NCBI GenBank assembly: GCA_038230215.1
Contig: JBBRNR010000006.1
Span: forward strand, 62,001-126,000
Length of the DNA: 64,000 nt
Source: DASVRZ01 sp038230215
GTDB taxonomy: Bacteria > Verrucomicrobiota > Verrucomicrobiia > Chthoniobacterales > DASVRZ01
Direction: 5' to 3'
The position numbers were made by a program, and so were the translations under genes. Each line of letters starts with the position of its first letter. Position 1 is the first letter of the stretch. The notes beneath the pieces are model-generated. The model saw nothing but the letters and a program-made list of their open reading frames with translations, did not search any database and was not told where the DNA came from. This document shows positions 39,588-48,720 of the stretch, piece after piece.

Positions 39588-40967
39588 TTAGAAATGAATG
39601 GCCGGATCGCCATAAAGGGTGAAGCCGGTGGAGAGGGTGATGTCCACATCGAAGATCTGGCCGATGTGACGCGGTGCGCCCTCGAAGACGACGATCTTAT
39701 TGGTGCGGGTGCGGCCGGTGAGGCGGGCGGGATTGTTTTTGCTCGCGCCCTCGCAGAGAATTTGCACGCGAGTGCCAACTAATTCATCGGTCTTGCGACG
39801 CGCGGTGGCGTTGACGGATTCGAGCAGATCCTGGTTTCTCGCCTCCTTCACCTCTTCGGAAATCTGCCCCGGCAGCGCGGCGGCGGGTGTGTCTTTGCGC
39901 TGCGAATAGCGGAAGACGAAGGCGTTGTCGAACTGCACCCGATTCACCAGATCGCGAGTCGCGGCGTAATCCTCGTCCGTCTCGCCCGGGAAACCAACGA
40001 TGATGTCGGTCGTGATCGCGATGTCGGGCCGGGCGGCGCGAATCTTCTCCGTCAGCGCGAAAAATTTCTCGCCGGTGTAAGTGCGATGCATCGCCTTAAG
40101 GATGCGATCCGACCCGGATTGCATCGGCAAATGAACGTGCTCGACCAGCTTCGGCAGGTAGGTGAAGGCGTTGATCAGGTCGTCTTTGTAACCAATCGGG
40201 TGCGGCGAGGTGAACCGAATCCGCTCCAGGCCATCGACTTCGTGAACGGCTTCGAGCAGTTGCACAAAGGGACTTTTCCCGTCCACTTTGGGAAACTCGT
40301 GACGCCCAAAAAGATTCACGATCTGGCCGAGCAGAGTCACTTCCTTCACACCGCGCGCCACCAGTGAGCGGACTTCCAGGACAATGTCGTCGATGCGCCG
40401 GCTGCGCTCCGCCCCGCGTGTCGAGGGCACGATGCAGAAGGTGCAATGCATGTTGCAGCCCTGCATGATCGAGACGAAGGCCGTTGCCTGGCCGTCTTTG
40501 AGAATGTGATCGCGGATGGTGCTTTGCGAATCCGCCTCCTCGTCCACATCCACGATCGTGAAACGCGGATCGTCCATCAGTCGAGTTTCATGCCGATGGA
40601 GGTCGCCGCGTTTTTTCTCCAGCAACGTCTCGACGTGATCGGCGACGGTGTGAAATTTCTGGGTGCCGACGACGAGATCGAGGTGTGGCAAATCACGGAA
40701 AAGTTCCCCGCCCCGGCTCTGCGCCATGCAGCCGAGCAGACCGTAAACGACTGGTTTCTCGGCGCTGAGGCCGCGCAGCATACCCATTTTCCCAATGGCT
40801 TTTTGCTCTGCCATGTCGCGCACGCTACACGTATTCAGGAGGACCACATCGGCCTCAAACTCCGCTTTCGTCATCGCATGACCCCGGGCCACGAGCATCT
40901 GGGCGACCTGTTCGGAGTCGCGCTCATTCATCTGGCAGCCGTAGGTTTTCAGGAAAATTTTTGCCAT
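39588..40967 (-). CDS. miaB: tRNA-2-methylthio-N6-dimethylallyladenosine synthase
   Basis: 459 aa from the ATG at 40967 (MAKIFLKTYGCQMNERDSE); an upstream frame exists but this is the conserved N-terminus. The N-terminal UPF0004 domain has the Cys trio (YGCQMN, NTCSVRD, LLGCMAQ) for one Fe-S cluster. The radical SAM core has GCNMHCTFCIVPSTRGAERSR. A C-terminal TRAM domain includes VQILCEGASKNNPARLTGRTRTNKIV. It methylthiolates i6A37 in tRNAs that read UNN codons. MtaB or RimO are excluded by the YGCQMN opening and the QSGSD segment. Confidence 0.95.
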   Translation of the reverse strand: MAKIFLKTYGCQMNERDSEQVAQMLVARGHAMTKAEFEADVVLLNTCSVRDMAEQKAIGKMGMLRGLSAEKPVVYGLLGCMAQSRGGELFRDLPHLDLVVGTQKFHTVADHVETLLEKKRGDLHRHETRLMDDPRFTIVDVDEEADSQSTIRDHILKDGQATAFVSIMQGCNMHCTFCIVPSTRGAERSRRIDDIVLEVRSLVARGVKEVTLLGQIVNLFGRHEFPKVDGKSPFVQLLEAVHEVDGLERIRFTSPHPIGYKDDLINAFTYLPKLVEHVHLPMQSGSDRILKAMHRTYTGEKFFALTEKIRAARPDIAITTDIIVGFPGETDEDYAATRDLVNRVQFDNAFVFRYSQRKDTPAAALPGQISEEVKEARNQDLLESVNATARRKTDELVGTRVQILCEGASKNNPARLTGRTRTNKIVVFEGAPRHIGQIFDVDITLSTGFTLYGDPAIHF

Positions 40968-41105
40968 CGCAATGGAACTCCGCTCAAAAAGTGGGACGCG
41001 CAAATTAGCGGGGAAACCCCCGCCGGGCAAGTGGTGAACACGCCGTCCGTTTTACCCTCAGCATTTCCTCTTGGAAAACGCGGCTCTGCCATTTATACCC
41101 GGCCC

Positions 41106-42848
41106 ATGCATGCAGAGGAAACTTTCGCCGACTGGGCCTGCAGCCCGCTGCGCACACTCGAGGAGCGTTTTGGAGCGCAGTTGCTGATCGAGACATTCAC
41201 CGGACTCCCGATTCCAAAGGACGAGAACTGGTCGAGGAACTACGAGGCCGAGAGGCTCTGTCGGAAAGAGCGGGCGATGAATCCCGCCTACCAGCCCGAA
41301 TACACCCGGGAACAGGCCGAGCGGGCGCAGACCGGCCTGCCAGAACTCAAAAAGCTCGATGGCGCCTACGACGACCGCGAGGTGCGTGATGTCAGTTTCC
41401 TGCGTTTCTGCCCGGGGCTGGAGGAACTGCATCTGAAAAACACCGCCGCGCGCGACTGGTCGGCTCTCGGTGAGTTGAAAGAAATGAAGACGCTCTGGTT
41501 GACGGATCAGGTCGTTCAAGATCTCCGCTGCATCGGCTCGCTCACCAAGCTCGAGACCCTCCGGCTTTACCTCCATTGCCCCTGGCCGGACCTTTCCGGA
41601 TGGGACCGCTTGGAAAACCTACGGGAGTTTCATTTCCATGGAAATCCGCTGGCCCTCCAGGCGATTGGCTCCCTGCCCGCCGTGCGCAAGGCCTCCATCG
41701 ACCATTGGCTGAAGTACACCGTGCCCGTTCGCAGTCTCCACAATCTGCCGGACATGCCCGCCCTCACCTGGCTGCATCTCATTAACACCTGGCAGCTCGC
41801 CGGAATCGAACGCTACCCGCTTCTCATCAACGCCGAAATTTACGGCTACTTCGACGACCTCCAGCCCCTGGCCATGATGCAAAACCTCACTCATCTCCTC
41901 CTCAGCGGCGGCGAATACGAGACCCTTGCTCCCATTGCCCGGATGGGAAATTTGCACCGGCTCACCGTCCGCAACGAGCAGCCGCACGATTACAGCGTCC
42001 TCTGCGATATGCCCCGCCTGCACGAAGTCCAGGTCGAACTCTGCCCAGCCAGTCGCATGGAAGTCGGATCACTCAACGCCGGCCTCTCCCCTTGGAGCGA
42101 CCTTTTCGGAGTCGAGCCACCCCGCGCCTTGCCCCCGTTGCGGCTCATCTCCGACAAAACCGAGGATCCCACGTGTGAAGCCCGCGATTTCGGCGGGGAT
42201 GAAGAAATGCACAAATCCGAGGCGCGCTGGTTTGCCCGCGAAATCAACCACCGCCTCACCCGCCTCCTCGGCAAAGGCTGGGGCCACGTCCATGTCCGTT
42301 TCGCCCACGGTGGCGGCCACGAAAATATCAGCATCTCACGCCCCGAGGATATCGATCAACTCCACGACATCGTGGAAACTCTCCGTGGATTGATCGCCTC
42401 CTGCCGGCATCTCTGGCGCTGCCACCTCATCGTGGACAGCCTCGCCCGCTACGAACGCGACATGCAAGGCATTAGCGACGAGGACGACGACGAGGAGGAA
42501 ACCTTCGACGCCGAACGCGAACGGCAGGACTTCGAGGACCGCCAGCAGCGCATCCGCGAGCGTCAGGCCTTTCTCGAACGCAAACATCGCCTGCGACTCC
42601 AGCAAGAGAGCGGCCTCCCCATTCAGCCCGAGGAATTTGCCATGCCCCGCCCCGAAGAGGATGAGCCGGAGGAAACCTACGCAGGCGACATGGACGCCGC
42701 CGCGCCGGAATACGATCTCGGCACCGAAATGAATTTTCTCCTCACCATCCTCCAGCGCGGCTGCTTCGTCCACGAACGCGACCAGGGCCTTGTGGAAATG
42801 CTCCTCGACCTGAAAATGGAGGAAGAACCCGGTCCCGAGGAGGCTTGA
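41106..42848 (+). CDS. Leucine-rich-repeat-like protein, cytoplasmic, with acidic C-terminal region
   Basis: 580 aa from the ATG at 41106. No signal peptide. Residues ~85-310 hold irregular leucine-rich repeats with the L-x-x-L-x-L core, such as CPGLEELHLKNTAARDWSAL, KEMKTLWLTDQVVQDLRC, TKLETLRLYL and MMQNLTHLLLSGGEYETL. The remainder has a globular part and a highly acidic segment, SDEDDDEEETFDAERERQDF, then a Glu-rich tail. No catalytic motif is visible. LRR proteins usually bind proteins. It is divergent from miaB with 138 bp between; an unusually high His/Trp content is noticeable. Function unknown. Confidence 0.65.
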   Translation: MHAEETFADWACSPLRTLEERFGAQLLIETFTGLPIPKDENWSRNYEAERLCRKERAMNPAYQPEYTREQAERAQTGLPELKKLDGAYDDREVRDVSFLRFCPGLEELHLKNTAARDWSALGELKEMKTLWLTDQVVQDLRCIGSLTKLETLRLYLHCPWPDLSGWDRLENLREFHFHGNPLALQAIGSLPAVRKASIDHWLKYTVPVRSLHNLPDMPALTWLHLINTWQLAGIERYPLLINAEIYGYFDDLQPLAMMQNLTHLLLSGGEYETLAPIARMGNLHRLTVRNEQPHDYSVLCDMPRLHEVQVELCPASRMEVGSLNAGLSPWSDLFGVEPPRALPPLRLISDKTEDPTCEARDFGGDEEMHKSEARWFAREINHRLTRLLGKGWGHVHVRFAHGGGHENISISRPEDIDQLHDIVETLRGLIASCRHLWRCHLIVDSLARYERDMQGISDEDDDEEETFDAERERQDFEDRQQRIRERQAFLERKHRLRLQQESGLPIQPEEFAMPRPEEDEPEETYAGDMDAAAPEYDLGTEMNFLLTILQRGCFVHERDQGLVEMLLDLKMEEEPGPEEA

Positions 42849-42885
42849 TACGAGTTCCAACGTATCCCGACCCGCTTATTCGGCC

Positions 42886-42948
42886 CTCCAGAGCCCGCTG
42901 CCATCGCTCCAGAGCGCTCTGGCGAGACACCAGAGGACTCTACTGCGA
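42886..42948. repeat. Short run of 21-bp-spaced units between convergent genes
   Basis: CTCCAGAGC recurs at 42886 and 42907, and a related CACCAGAGG at 42928, each 21 bp apart. The spacing is the same as in the array at 37748, but the unit sequence is different. It covers the 3' ends of the LRR gene gap and the release-factor-like gene. Three units are few, so chance is possible. Confidence 0.35.
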
Positions 42949-43356
42949 CTCTGGATCGGGCAAATCCAGCGTTGCATTTCTCTCCAATCCCCAGTGCGCG
43001 GGCGGCAAAGGCAAAGTGAGGGTCTGCGGCGGCAGATGAGCCAGTTTTGATTCGAGTTGCATCGTACTCTGCGCCGCAGCGACGGCCCGGCGGGCTTTCT
43101 TTTCGAGCAACTCCACCAGCATCCGGCGGCCGAGAAACCGGTTAATCCCCTGGCTCCGCTCGCGGTTGCAGCGGACTCGCAGTCCACTCTGGGGATGAAA
43201 AATCATGACTCCAATGAGACCCGCCTTGCCGCCGCTTTTCACCGTCTTAAAATAGGTTTCATCCAAATCCTCCTCGCGCAGACCGACGATCTCCATGCGC
43301 CTGTAGAGGTCGGCAACCTTCGCCTCGGTGACCGGAAACTTGTGCGTCAGACTCAT
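42940..43356 (-). CDS. Class I release-factor-like protein lacking the GGQ glutamine
   Basis: 138 aa from the ATG at 43356 (MSLTHKFPVTEAKVADLYRR). It resembles the catalytic domain of short release factors (ArfB/C12orf65 type): REEDLDETYF, then KSGGKAG (residues 40-46), a strand GVMIFHPQSGLRVRC (compare H-x-P-T-G-I-x-V-x-C) and NRERSQGINRFLGRRMLVELLEKKAR (compare Q-R-E-R-S-Q-x-x-N-R). GGQ is replaced by GGK at 42-44, and the following N-K region is lost. The tail is Pro/Leu-rich instead of the usual basic tail. If it is a ribosome-binding protein it should not hydrolyse peptidyl-tRNA by the normal mechanism. It lies 18 bp downstream of recA. Confidence 0.65.
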   Translation of the reverse strand: MSLTHKFPVTEAKVADLYRRMEIVGLREEDLDETYFKTVKSGGKAGLIGVMIFHPQSGLRVRCNRERSQGINRFLGRRMLVELLEKKARRAVAAAQSTMQLESKLAHLPPQTLTLPLPPAHWGLERNATLDLPDPESQ

Positions 43357-43374
43357 GCACAAAGAAGCGAAGGC

Positions 43375-44403
43375 TTATTTTTCTTCTTCGAGTTTGGCTT
43401 TTACCAGCGTCTCGATCTCGTCGTAGAGCGCCTGATCGTTCTTCAAAATCTCTTTCGCGGCGTCGCGTCCCTGGGCGAGTTGGTTGCCTTTGTAGCTCAT
43501 CCAACTTCCGCGTTTTTCGACGATGCCCTTTTCCAAAGCGAGGTCGAGCAATGCTCCAGTCGAAGAAATGCCCTCGTTATACATGATGTCGAACTCGGCC
43601 TCGGTGAAGGGCGGCGCGACTTTGTTTTTGACTATTTTGACCTTGGTGCGATTGCCGGTGACGGTGCCGTCGCTGCTTTTAATCGCGCCAATGCGGCGGA
43701 TGTCCACGCGGACGCTGGCGTAGAATTTGAGCGCCTTGCCGCCAGGAGTGGTCTCGGGATTGCCAAACATGACGCCGATTTTTTCGCGGATCTGGTTGGT
43801 GAAAATAACGACCGTGTTCGCCTTGGAAATAAGCGCGGTCAGTTTGCGAAGTGCGGCGGACATCAGGCGGGCTTGGGCACCGACGGTGGAATCGCCGATC
43901 TCACCTTCGAGTTCCTGTTTGGTGACGAGCGCGGCGACGGAATCAAGGACGATGACGTCGAGAGCGTTCGAGCGAACGAGCGTTTCGCAAATGCGCAGCG
44001 CTTCTTCGCCAGAACTGGGTTGGGAAACGAGCAATTCGTCGAGATTCACCCCCAGTTTGCGGGCGTATTGCGCGTCGAGCGCATGCTCGACATCGATGAA
44101 ACCGGCCAGCCCTCCGCGTTTCTGGGCCTGTGCGATTACGGTCAAAGTCAGCGTGGTTTTGCCCGAGGATTCTGGGCCGTAAACTTCCACGATGCGTCCT
44201 TTCGGAAAGCCGCCGGTGCCGAGCGCACGGTCGATGAGAATGTTGCCTGTCGGGATGACTTCGATGTCGGTGATGGCCTTGTCACCCAAGCGAATGATCG
44301 CGCCTTCGCCATAATCTTTCGCGATCTGCTGGATGGCGAGGTCGAGGTTTTTGTTGCGTGCAACAGTCGCTTTGTCAGTGGGAGATTCGTCGGATTTGGC
44401 CAT
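43375..44403 (-). CDS. recA: RecA recombinase
   Basis: 342 aa. The N-terminal QIAKDYGEGAIIRLGDK, Walker A GPESSGKTTL, the MAW-like motif and Walker B VIVLDSVAAL, loop L2 NQIREKIGVMFGNPETTPGG, and KVAPPFTEAEFDIMYNEGIS are all standard. It promotes strand exchange and SOS induction. The upstream gap (44404-44507) is shared with the divergent histidine phosphatase gene. I find no clear LexA box, which in this phylum may differ from known ones. Confidence 0.98.
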   Translation of the reverse strand: MAKSDESPTDKATVARNKNLDLAIQQIAKDYGEGAIIRLGDKAITDIEVIPTGNILIDRALGTGGFPKGRIVEVYGPESSGKTTLTLTVIAQAQKRGGLAGFIDVEHALDAQYARKLGVNLDELLVSQPSSGEEALRICETLVRSNALDVIVLDSVAALVTKQELEGEIGDSTVGAQARLMSAALRKLTALISKANTVVIFTNQIREKIGVMFGNPETTPGGKALKFYASVRVDIRRIGAIKSSDGTVTGNRTKVKIVKNKVAPPFTEAEFDIMYNEGISSTGALLDLALEKGIVEKRGSWMSYKGNQLAQGRDAAKEILKNDQALYDEIETLVKAKLEEEK

Positions 44404-44507
44404 GGGAATAGATGCGTTTTTGGTTGGAGTTAGGACCGTATCAGGCCCGCCTCTTTTTCGCTAAAGATTATTGCGAAAAAGTCACGCCCCATGAAATGAT
44501 GCAGCCC

Positions 44508-45185
44508 ATGTCCTGCACGCGTATTTTCTTGGTTCGCCATGGGGCTACGGTTCTCACGGCGGAGGATCGTTTCGCAGGCGCGACGGATGTGCCGCTGTCG
44601 GAGGAGGGCCGCGAGCAGGCGCATGGGCTGGCCCAGCGGCTGGCCGAGGATAAACTCGCCGCCGTTTACGCTTCGCCGATGAGTCGCACGATGGAGACGG
44701 CTTCGATCGTGGTGAAGGCGCACGGTTTGCAGGTGCAAGCGAGGGAGGCCTTGAAGGAAATTTCCCATGGACGCTGGGAGCAGCATACTCGCATGGAAGT
44801 CGCCAGGAAATTTCCCGAGGAGCTGGAAAACTGGGACCGCGATCCTTACACATTCGCCCCCATCGGCGGCGAAAGCGGTCTGCAAGTCACGGCCCGGGCG
44901 TTGCCAGAACTGATCGACATTGTCCGCTCGCATGCTGGGGAAAATGTTCTGGTCGTGTCGCATAAGGCGACGATCCGACTCCTGCTCAGCTCACTGCTCG
45001 GCTTCGACCCTCGGCGTTATCGCGACAATCTGGATCAAAGTCCTGCGGCGCTCAACGTGATCGATTTTAAGGACCCGACGCGGGCGCGCCTGATGTTGTT
45101 CAACGACACGTCGCATTACGATCGAACTCGACTGTCCGTTCCGACGAAACCCGGCGCACACTTGTCCGGCTGGTGGAATGGCTGA
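44508..45185 (+). CDS. Histidine phosphatase family protein (phosphoglycerate mutase-like)
   Basis: 225 aa from the ATG at 44508 (MSCTRIFLVRHGATV); ATGs at 44496 and 44499 are also in frame and no ribosome site distinguishes them. The phospho-acceptor RHG is in FLVRHGATVLTAEDRFAGATDVPLSEEGREQA, followed by YASPMSRTMETA, a Glu acid near KEISHGRWE and the second His in VLVVSHKATIRLLLSSLLG. It belongs to the CobC/GpmB-like branch. Candidate substrates are sugar phosphates or alpha-ribazole phosphate; sequence alone cannot choose. It ends directly against aroF (convergent). Confidence 0.83.
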   Translation: MSCTRIFLVRHGATVLTAEDRFAGATDVPLSEEGREQAHGLAQRLAEDKLAAVYASPMSRTMETASIVVKAHGLQVQAREALKEISHGRWEQHTRMEVARKFPEELENWDRDPYTFAPIGGESGLQVTARALPELIDIVRSHAGENVLVVSHKATIRLLLSSLLGFDPRRYRDNLDQSPAALNVIDFKDPTRARLMLFNDTSHYDRTRLSVPTKPGAHLSGWWNG

Positions 45186-46202
45186 TCAGGCGACGCTGCG
45201 GCCAACCGCCTCGGCGACCTTGCGGATTTGACCGACAAGCTCGGCAAATTCGTGGCCGAGTAACGCTTGTTCCCCGTCGCTTTTGGCGAGTTCGGGATTG
45301 TTGTGGACTTCGAGCATGAGTCCATCCGCGCCAGCGGCCACGGCGGCGAGCGCCATCGCGGGAACGTATTCGCGCACTCCGACGCCGTGGGTTGGATCGA
45401 CCACGACCGGCAAATGGGTTTCCGCTTTGAGCACCGGAACAGCATTCAAGTCGAGCGTGTTGCGGGTCATGGTTTCAAACGTGCGAATACCGCGCTCGCA
45501 GAGGATGACGTTGAAATTTCCCTCGCTGAGGATGTATTCGGCGGACATAAGAAGGTCCTGAATCGTGGCACTCATCCCCCGCTTGAGCATGACGGGCAAT
45601 TTACTGCGGCCGACTTCCTTGAGCAGCGAAAAATTTTGCATGTTGCGCGCGCCGACCTGCAGGCAATCGGCGTATTGCTCCACCGCCTCGAGGTCCTTGG
45701 TGTCCATAATCTCGGTGATGATCGGCAACCCAGAAGACTCGCGCGCCTCGGCGAGGAGCTTCAATCCTTCCACGCCCAGACCTTGAAAACTGTAAGGCGA
45801 TGTCCGCGGTTTGAAGGCGCCGCCGCGCAAAACAGTGGCTCCCGCGTCGCGAACGATCTGGGCGATTTCCGTGATCTGACTTTTGCTTTCGACCGAGCAC
45901 GGGCCAGACATGATGACGATTTCGGGGCCACCGACGGTAACGTTGCCGATACGGATTTTCGACGGAGTTCCACGGAATTCACGGGCGACCAGCTTGTAGG
46001 GTTTAAGCACCGGGGTAACGGATTCCACCCCCGGAATGGCGGCAATCGGTTTCTCGCGAATAATGTCCTCCGCACCGATGACGCCGATGACGACGCGGTG
46101 CTCGCCGTGGCTGACCTCGGTTTTCAGGCCCCAATCGTGAATGCGTTCGACGATGTGTTCGATCTCGGCCTGGGTGGTGCCGGGTTTGGTGACGATGATC
46201 AT
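45186..46202 (-). CDS. aroF: 3-deoxy-7-phosphoheptulonate synthase (AroF/DAHP type I-beta)
   Basis: 338 aa from the ATG at 46202, which overlaps the rnd stop (ATGA). An N-terminal ferredoxin-like regulatory domain starts MIIVTKPGTTQAEIEHIVERI and is typical of Thermotoga-type enzymes. The barrel has IMSGPCSVESKSQI, VLRGGAFKPRTSPYSFQGLG, EIMDTKDLEAVEQYADCLQVGARNMQNF, LKRGMSATIQDLL, ILCERGIRTFE and VDPTHGVG. It makes DAHP from phosphoenolpyruvate and erythrose 4-phosphate, the first shikimate step; aroD at 58697 is also in the window. The regulatory domain usually gives feedback control by Tyr or Phe. Confidence 0.95.
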   Translation of the reverse strand: MIIVTKPGTTQAEIEHIVERIHDWGLKTEVSHGEHRVVIGVIGAEDIIREKPIAAIPGVESVTPVLKPYKLVAREFRGTPSKIRIGNVTVGGPEIVIMSGPCSVESKSQITEIAQIVRDAGATVLRGGAFKPRTSPYSFQGLGVEGLKLLAEARESSGLPIITEIMDTKDLEAVEQYADCLQVGARNMQNFSLLKEVGRSKLPVMLKRGMSATIQDLLMSAEYILSEGNFNVILCERGIRTFETMTRNTLDLNAVPVLKAETHLPVVVDPTHGVGVREYVPAMALAAVAAGADGLMLEVHNNPELAKSDGEQALLGHEFAELVGQIRKVAEAVGRSVA

Positions 46203-47320
46203 GATGTTGGCGGGGTGTTGAGCCCCAAAAGTTCGAGCTGCCACGGGAGCAGAGTCTGGACGGCAGATTCGGGTGAGCGTGCGATGGTTTCCAAGGCGAC
46301 ACGCGAGCCGAGCAGGGACGGATCAAGCTGGAGTTCAGCGGCGGCTTTGTCGCGAATCTCCTTAAGTCGGTCAAATTCTTTTTCCTGAGCCTCAGTCCAG
46401 CGATGGCGCGGGGCGTTGATACGCTGCGGCCATTCTGACTCCGGCAAATCTAACGCCGTGCGAACGGCCTCATCGAAGCGTTCGCCGCGCGAGCCGCGCA
46501 GTTCCGACAGGTAAATTGTCCGTCCCTCATCAATGGCGACGGCGGTTTCGATCATCTTGCTATTCTGCAAAATATGGAAGGTTGGACGGTCGCGAGCCTC
46601 GGCCTCCTTGTCTCGCCAATACCAGAGCGCCCGCAAAACAGCCGCCGCACGTCCACGCAAAGCTCCACTGCCGGAGATGCGCCATTGCTCATCGGGATTG
46701 CGTTCACGGTCCACCGCCGCCTGCTGCCAGGCTTGGCGGCAACTTTGGCGAAACCATTCTTCGCGACCGAGCTCCCTCAATCGGGCTAGGAGCAAATCCC
46801 TCAGCGGCAACAGATAACGCGTATCATTGCGCGCGTAATCGAGCATGATCGCAGGTAGCGGGCGTTGGGCCCAGTTGGCTTTTTGCGAGCCTTTGGCGAG
46901 TTCGATGCCGAGGAAATTTTTCACCAGCGCGCCGTAGCCGACGTCGGTCTCGCCTATCAGTTTGGAGGCAATTAAGGTGTCGAAAACGCCCGCCACCGTT
47001 ATGTTCGCCCGGCGTAACATGCGCAAGTCGAAGTCGGCTCCTTGAACGATCATTTCCTTGTCGCGCAGGGCGGCGGCCAGTGGTTCCATCGAAATGGAGG
47101 CCAGCGGATCGATGATTTCATCGTAACCCGGGATGCTGATCTGTATTAGGCAAAGCTTCTCGCGGTAGCAATGCAGACTGTCCGCCTCGGTATCCACCGC
47201 GACGAGTTCAGCTTTTGCCAGTTCGGCGGAAAATTCTGCCAGCGAGGAATTAGTTTCAATGACGACCGGCAAGGAATGCAAGTCGCCCCGTGCGGGGCTG
47301 CCAAGTTCGTTCGTGTTCAC
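46199..47320 (-). CDS. rnd: Ribonuclease D
   Basis: 373 aa starting with GTG at 47320, which overlaps the stop of rho (GTGA). The DEDD exonuclease residues appear as ELVAVDTEADSLH (Asp-x-Glu), IVQGADFDLRML (Asp) and LDYARNDTRYLL (Asp, Tyr). A HRDC domain follows about residues 205-290 (REVLRALWYWRDKEA-like: AVLRALWYWRDKEAEARD, then NSKMIETAV). RNase D trims tRNA 3' ends. It lies between rho and aroF with overlaps on both sides, an unusual RNA-metabolism/shikimate combination likely due to operon packing. Confidence 0.92.
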   Translation of the reverse strand: MNTNELGSPARGDLHSLPVVIETNSSLAEFSAELAKAELVAVDTEADSLHCYREKLCLIQISIPGYDEIIDPLASISMEPLAAALRDKEMIVQGADFDLRMLRRANITVAGVFDTLIASKLIGETDVGYGALVKNFLGIELAKGSQKANWAQRPLPAIMLDYARNDTRYLLPLRDLLLARLRELGREEWFRQSCRQAWQQAAVDRERNPDEQWRISGSGALRGRAAAVLRALWYWRDKEAEARDRPTFHILQNSKMIETAVAIDEGRTIYLSELRGSRGERFDEAVRTALDLPESEWPQRINAPRHRWTEAQEKEFDRLKEIRDKAAAELQLDPSLLGSRVALETIARSPESAVQTLLPWQLELLGLNTPPTS

Positions 47321-48720
47321 CGGAAGCTCCGCAAAAGTAATTCGGCGTTGGTTTTTGTCGCCTTGACGTTCGCCAAAAGCACTTCCATCGCTTCAACCGG
47401 AGGAATGGATGCGAGTTGCTTGCGAATGGTGCCGATCCGAAGAAATTCCTCGGGATGATAAAGTAGTTCGTCGCGCCGGGTGCCGGATTTCAGGACGTGA
47501 ATCGCGGGATAGACACGCTTCTCGACCAAGGCGCGATCCAAATGGAGCTCCATATTTCCAGTGCCTTTGAATTCCTCGAAAATCGCGTCGTCCATCCGGC
47601 TGCCCGTTTCCACCAGAGCCGTGGCGACGATAGTAAGACTACCGCCTTCCTCTACATTGCGAGCTGCGCCAAAAAAGCGGCGCGGCTTCATGAGCGCGGC
47701 GGCGTCGATCCCGCCCGACATGGTGCGTCCCTTGCCAGGTTGCAGGTTATTATAGCCACGGGCGAGTCGCGTAATGCTGTCGAGCATGATGACGACGTGC
47801 TGACCCAGTTCGACGAGACGTTTGGCGCGTTCGATCACCAAATCGGCGACTTGCGTGTGCCGTTGGGCATTTTCGTCGAAGGTGGAACTGTAAATTTCCG
47901 CATCCACCGTTTGCTGAAAATCGGTGACTTCTTCCGGTCGCTCGTCCACCAGCAACAAAATCAAATGGATCTCCGGTGCATTAACCCGAATCGACTTGGC
48001 AATCTCTTTCAACATGATGGTCTTGCCCGCTCTCGGCGGGGCGACGATCAGCGCGCGTTGCCCCCGACCGAGTGGCGAGATCAGGTCAATGACGCGCGAC
48101 GTGATGGATTGGGTGGTTTCGTTTTCGAGGATGATGCGCTTGTCTGGAAAAAGCGGAGTGAGATTGTCGAAAAATTTCGTTTCTTTCCAATCGTCCACCG
48201 GGATGTCCTCTATGGATTCGATCTGCTCCAAGGCGACGTATTTTTCTTTATCGCGAGCGGGACGAATCCAGCCAGCGACTTTGTTTCCTGCCCGGAGATT
48301 GTGCCGTTTGATGAGTTGCAATGAGACGTAAATATCCTCGGGACACGGCTGAAAACTGAAACGTGGCCAGCGAAGAAGTCCATAGCTGTCACTGGAAAGA
48401 TCGAGCATGCCTTCCACGCGGATTCGAATTCCCTGATGCAAAAGATAACGCACGATATCCAAAGTGACGTGATGTCGGGAGCGCTCCTGATTGAAACGCA
48501 GTCGCGTCGCCCGGCCAAATTCCAGCAATTGATGCAAAGTAGCCGTGTGAAGATCGTTCATTGCGATCTGATCTCCGATGATGCGATCCCCCAATTTCGG
48601 GATCTGTTTTCCAGTCTCCGCCTCGTGCATTGGCGCGATTTCCATCGGAGTTTCATTCCTTTCAGAAAAGGATTCAGATTCGGCCACCTTGGCTGAAGCC
48701 GGGTTGTTTTCTTCAAGCAT
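47317..48720 (-). CDS. rho: Transcription termination factor Rho
   Basis: 467 aa from the ATG at 48720, whose first 8 bp overlap the end of coaE; an upstream frame reaches 48753. An acidic N-terminal extension (about 50 residues, EENNPASAKVAESESFSERN) precedes the RNA-binding OB fold (EGMLDLSSDSYGLLRW, PCPEDIYVSLQLIKRHNLR) and the RecA-like ATPase: LIVAPPRAGKTIMLKEIA (Walker A), LLLVDERPEEVTDFQ (Walker B), VIMLDSITRLARGYN, LQPGKGRTMSGGID and VETGSRMDDAIFEEFKGTGN. It is a hexameric helicase that releases transcripts. Part of a tight coaE-rho-rnd-aroF run. Confidence 0.97.
   Translation of the reverse strand: MLEENNPASAKVAESESFSERNETPMEIAPMHEAETGKQIPKLGDRIIGDQIAMNDLHTATLHQLLEFGRATRLRFNQERSRHHVTLDIVRYLLHQGIRIRVEGMLDLSSDSYGLLRWPRFSFQPCPEDIYVSLQLIKRHNLRAGNKVAGWIRPARDKEKYVALEQIESIEDIPVDDWKETKFFDNLTPLFPDKRIILENETTQSITSRVIDLISPLGRGQRALIVAPPRAGKTIMLKEIAKSIRVNAPEIHLILLLVDERPEEVTDFQQTVDAEIYSSTFDENAQRHTQVADLVIERAKRLVELGQHVVIMLDSITRLARGYNNLQPGKGRTMSGGIDAAALMKPRRFFGAARNVEEGGSLTIVATALVETGSRMDDAIFEEFKGTGNMELHLDRALVEKRVYPAIHVLKSGTRRDELLYHPEEFLRIGTIRKQLASIPPVEAMEVLLANVKATKTNAELLLRSFR

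Noticed and set aside
43057..44433. A 458-codon plus-strand frame opposite recA
   Set aside because: Antisense of RecA, which has all its motifs; the plus frame shows no domain.
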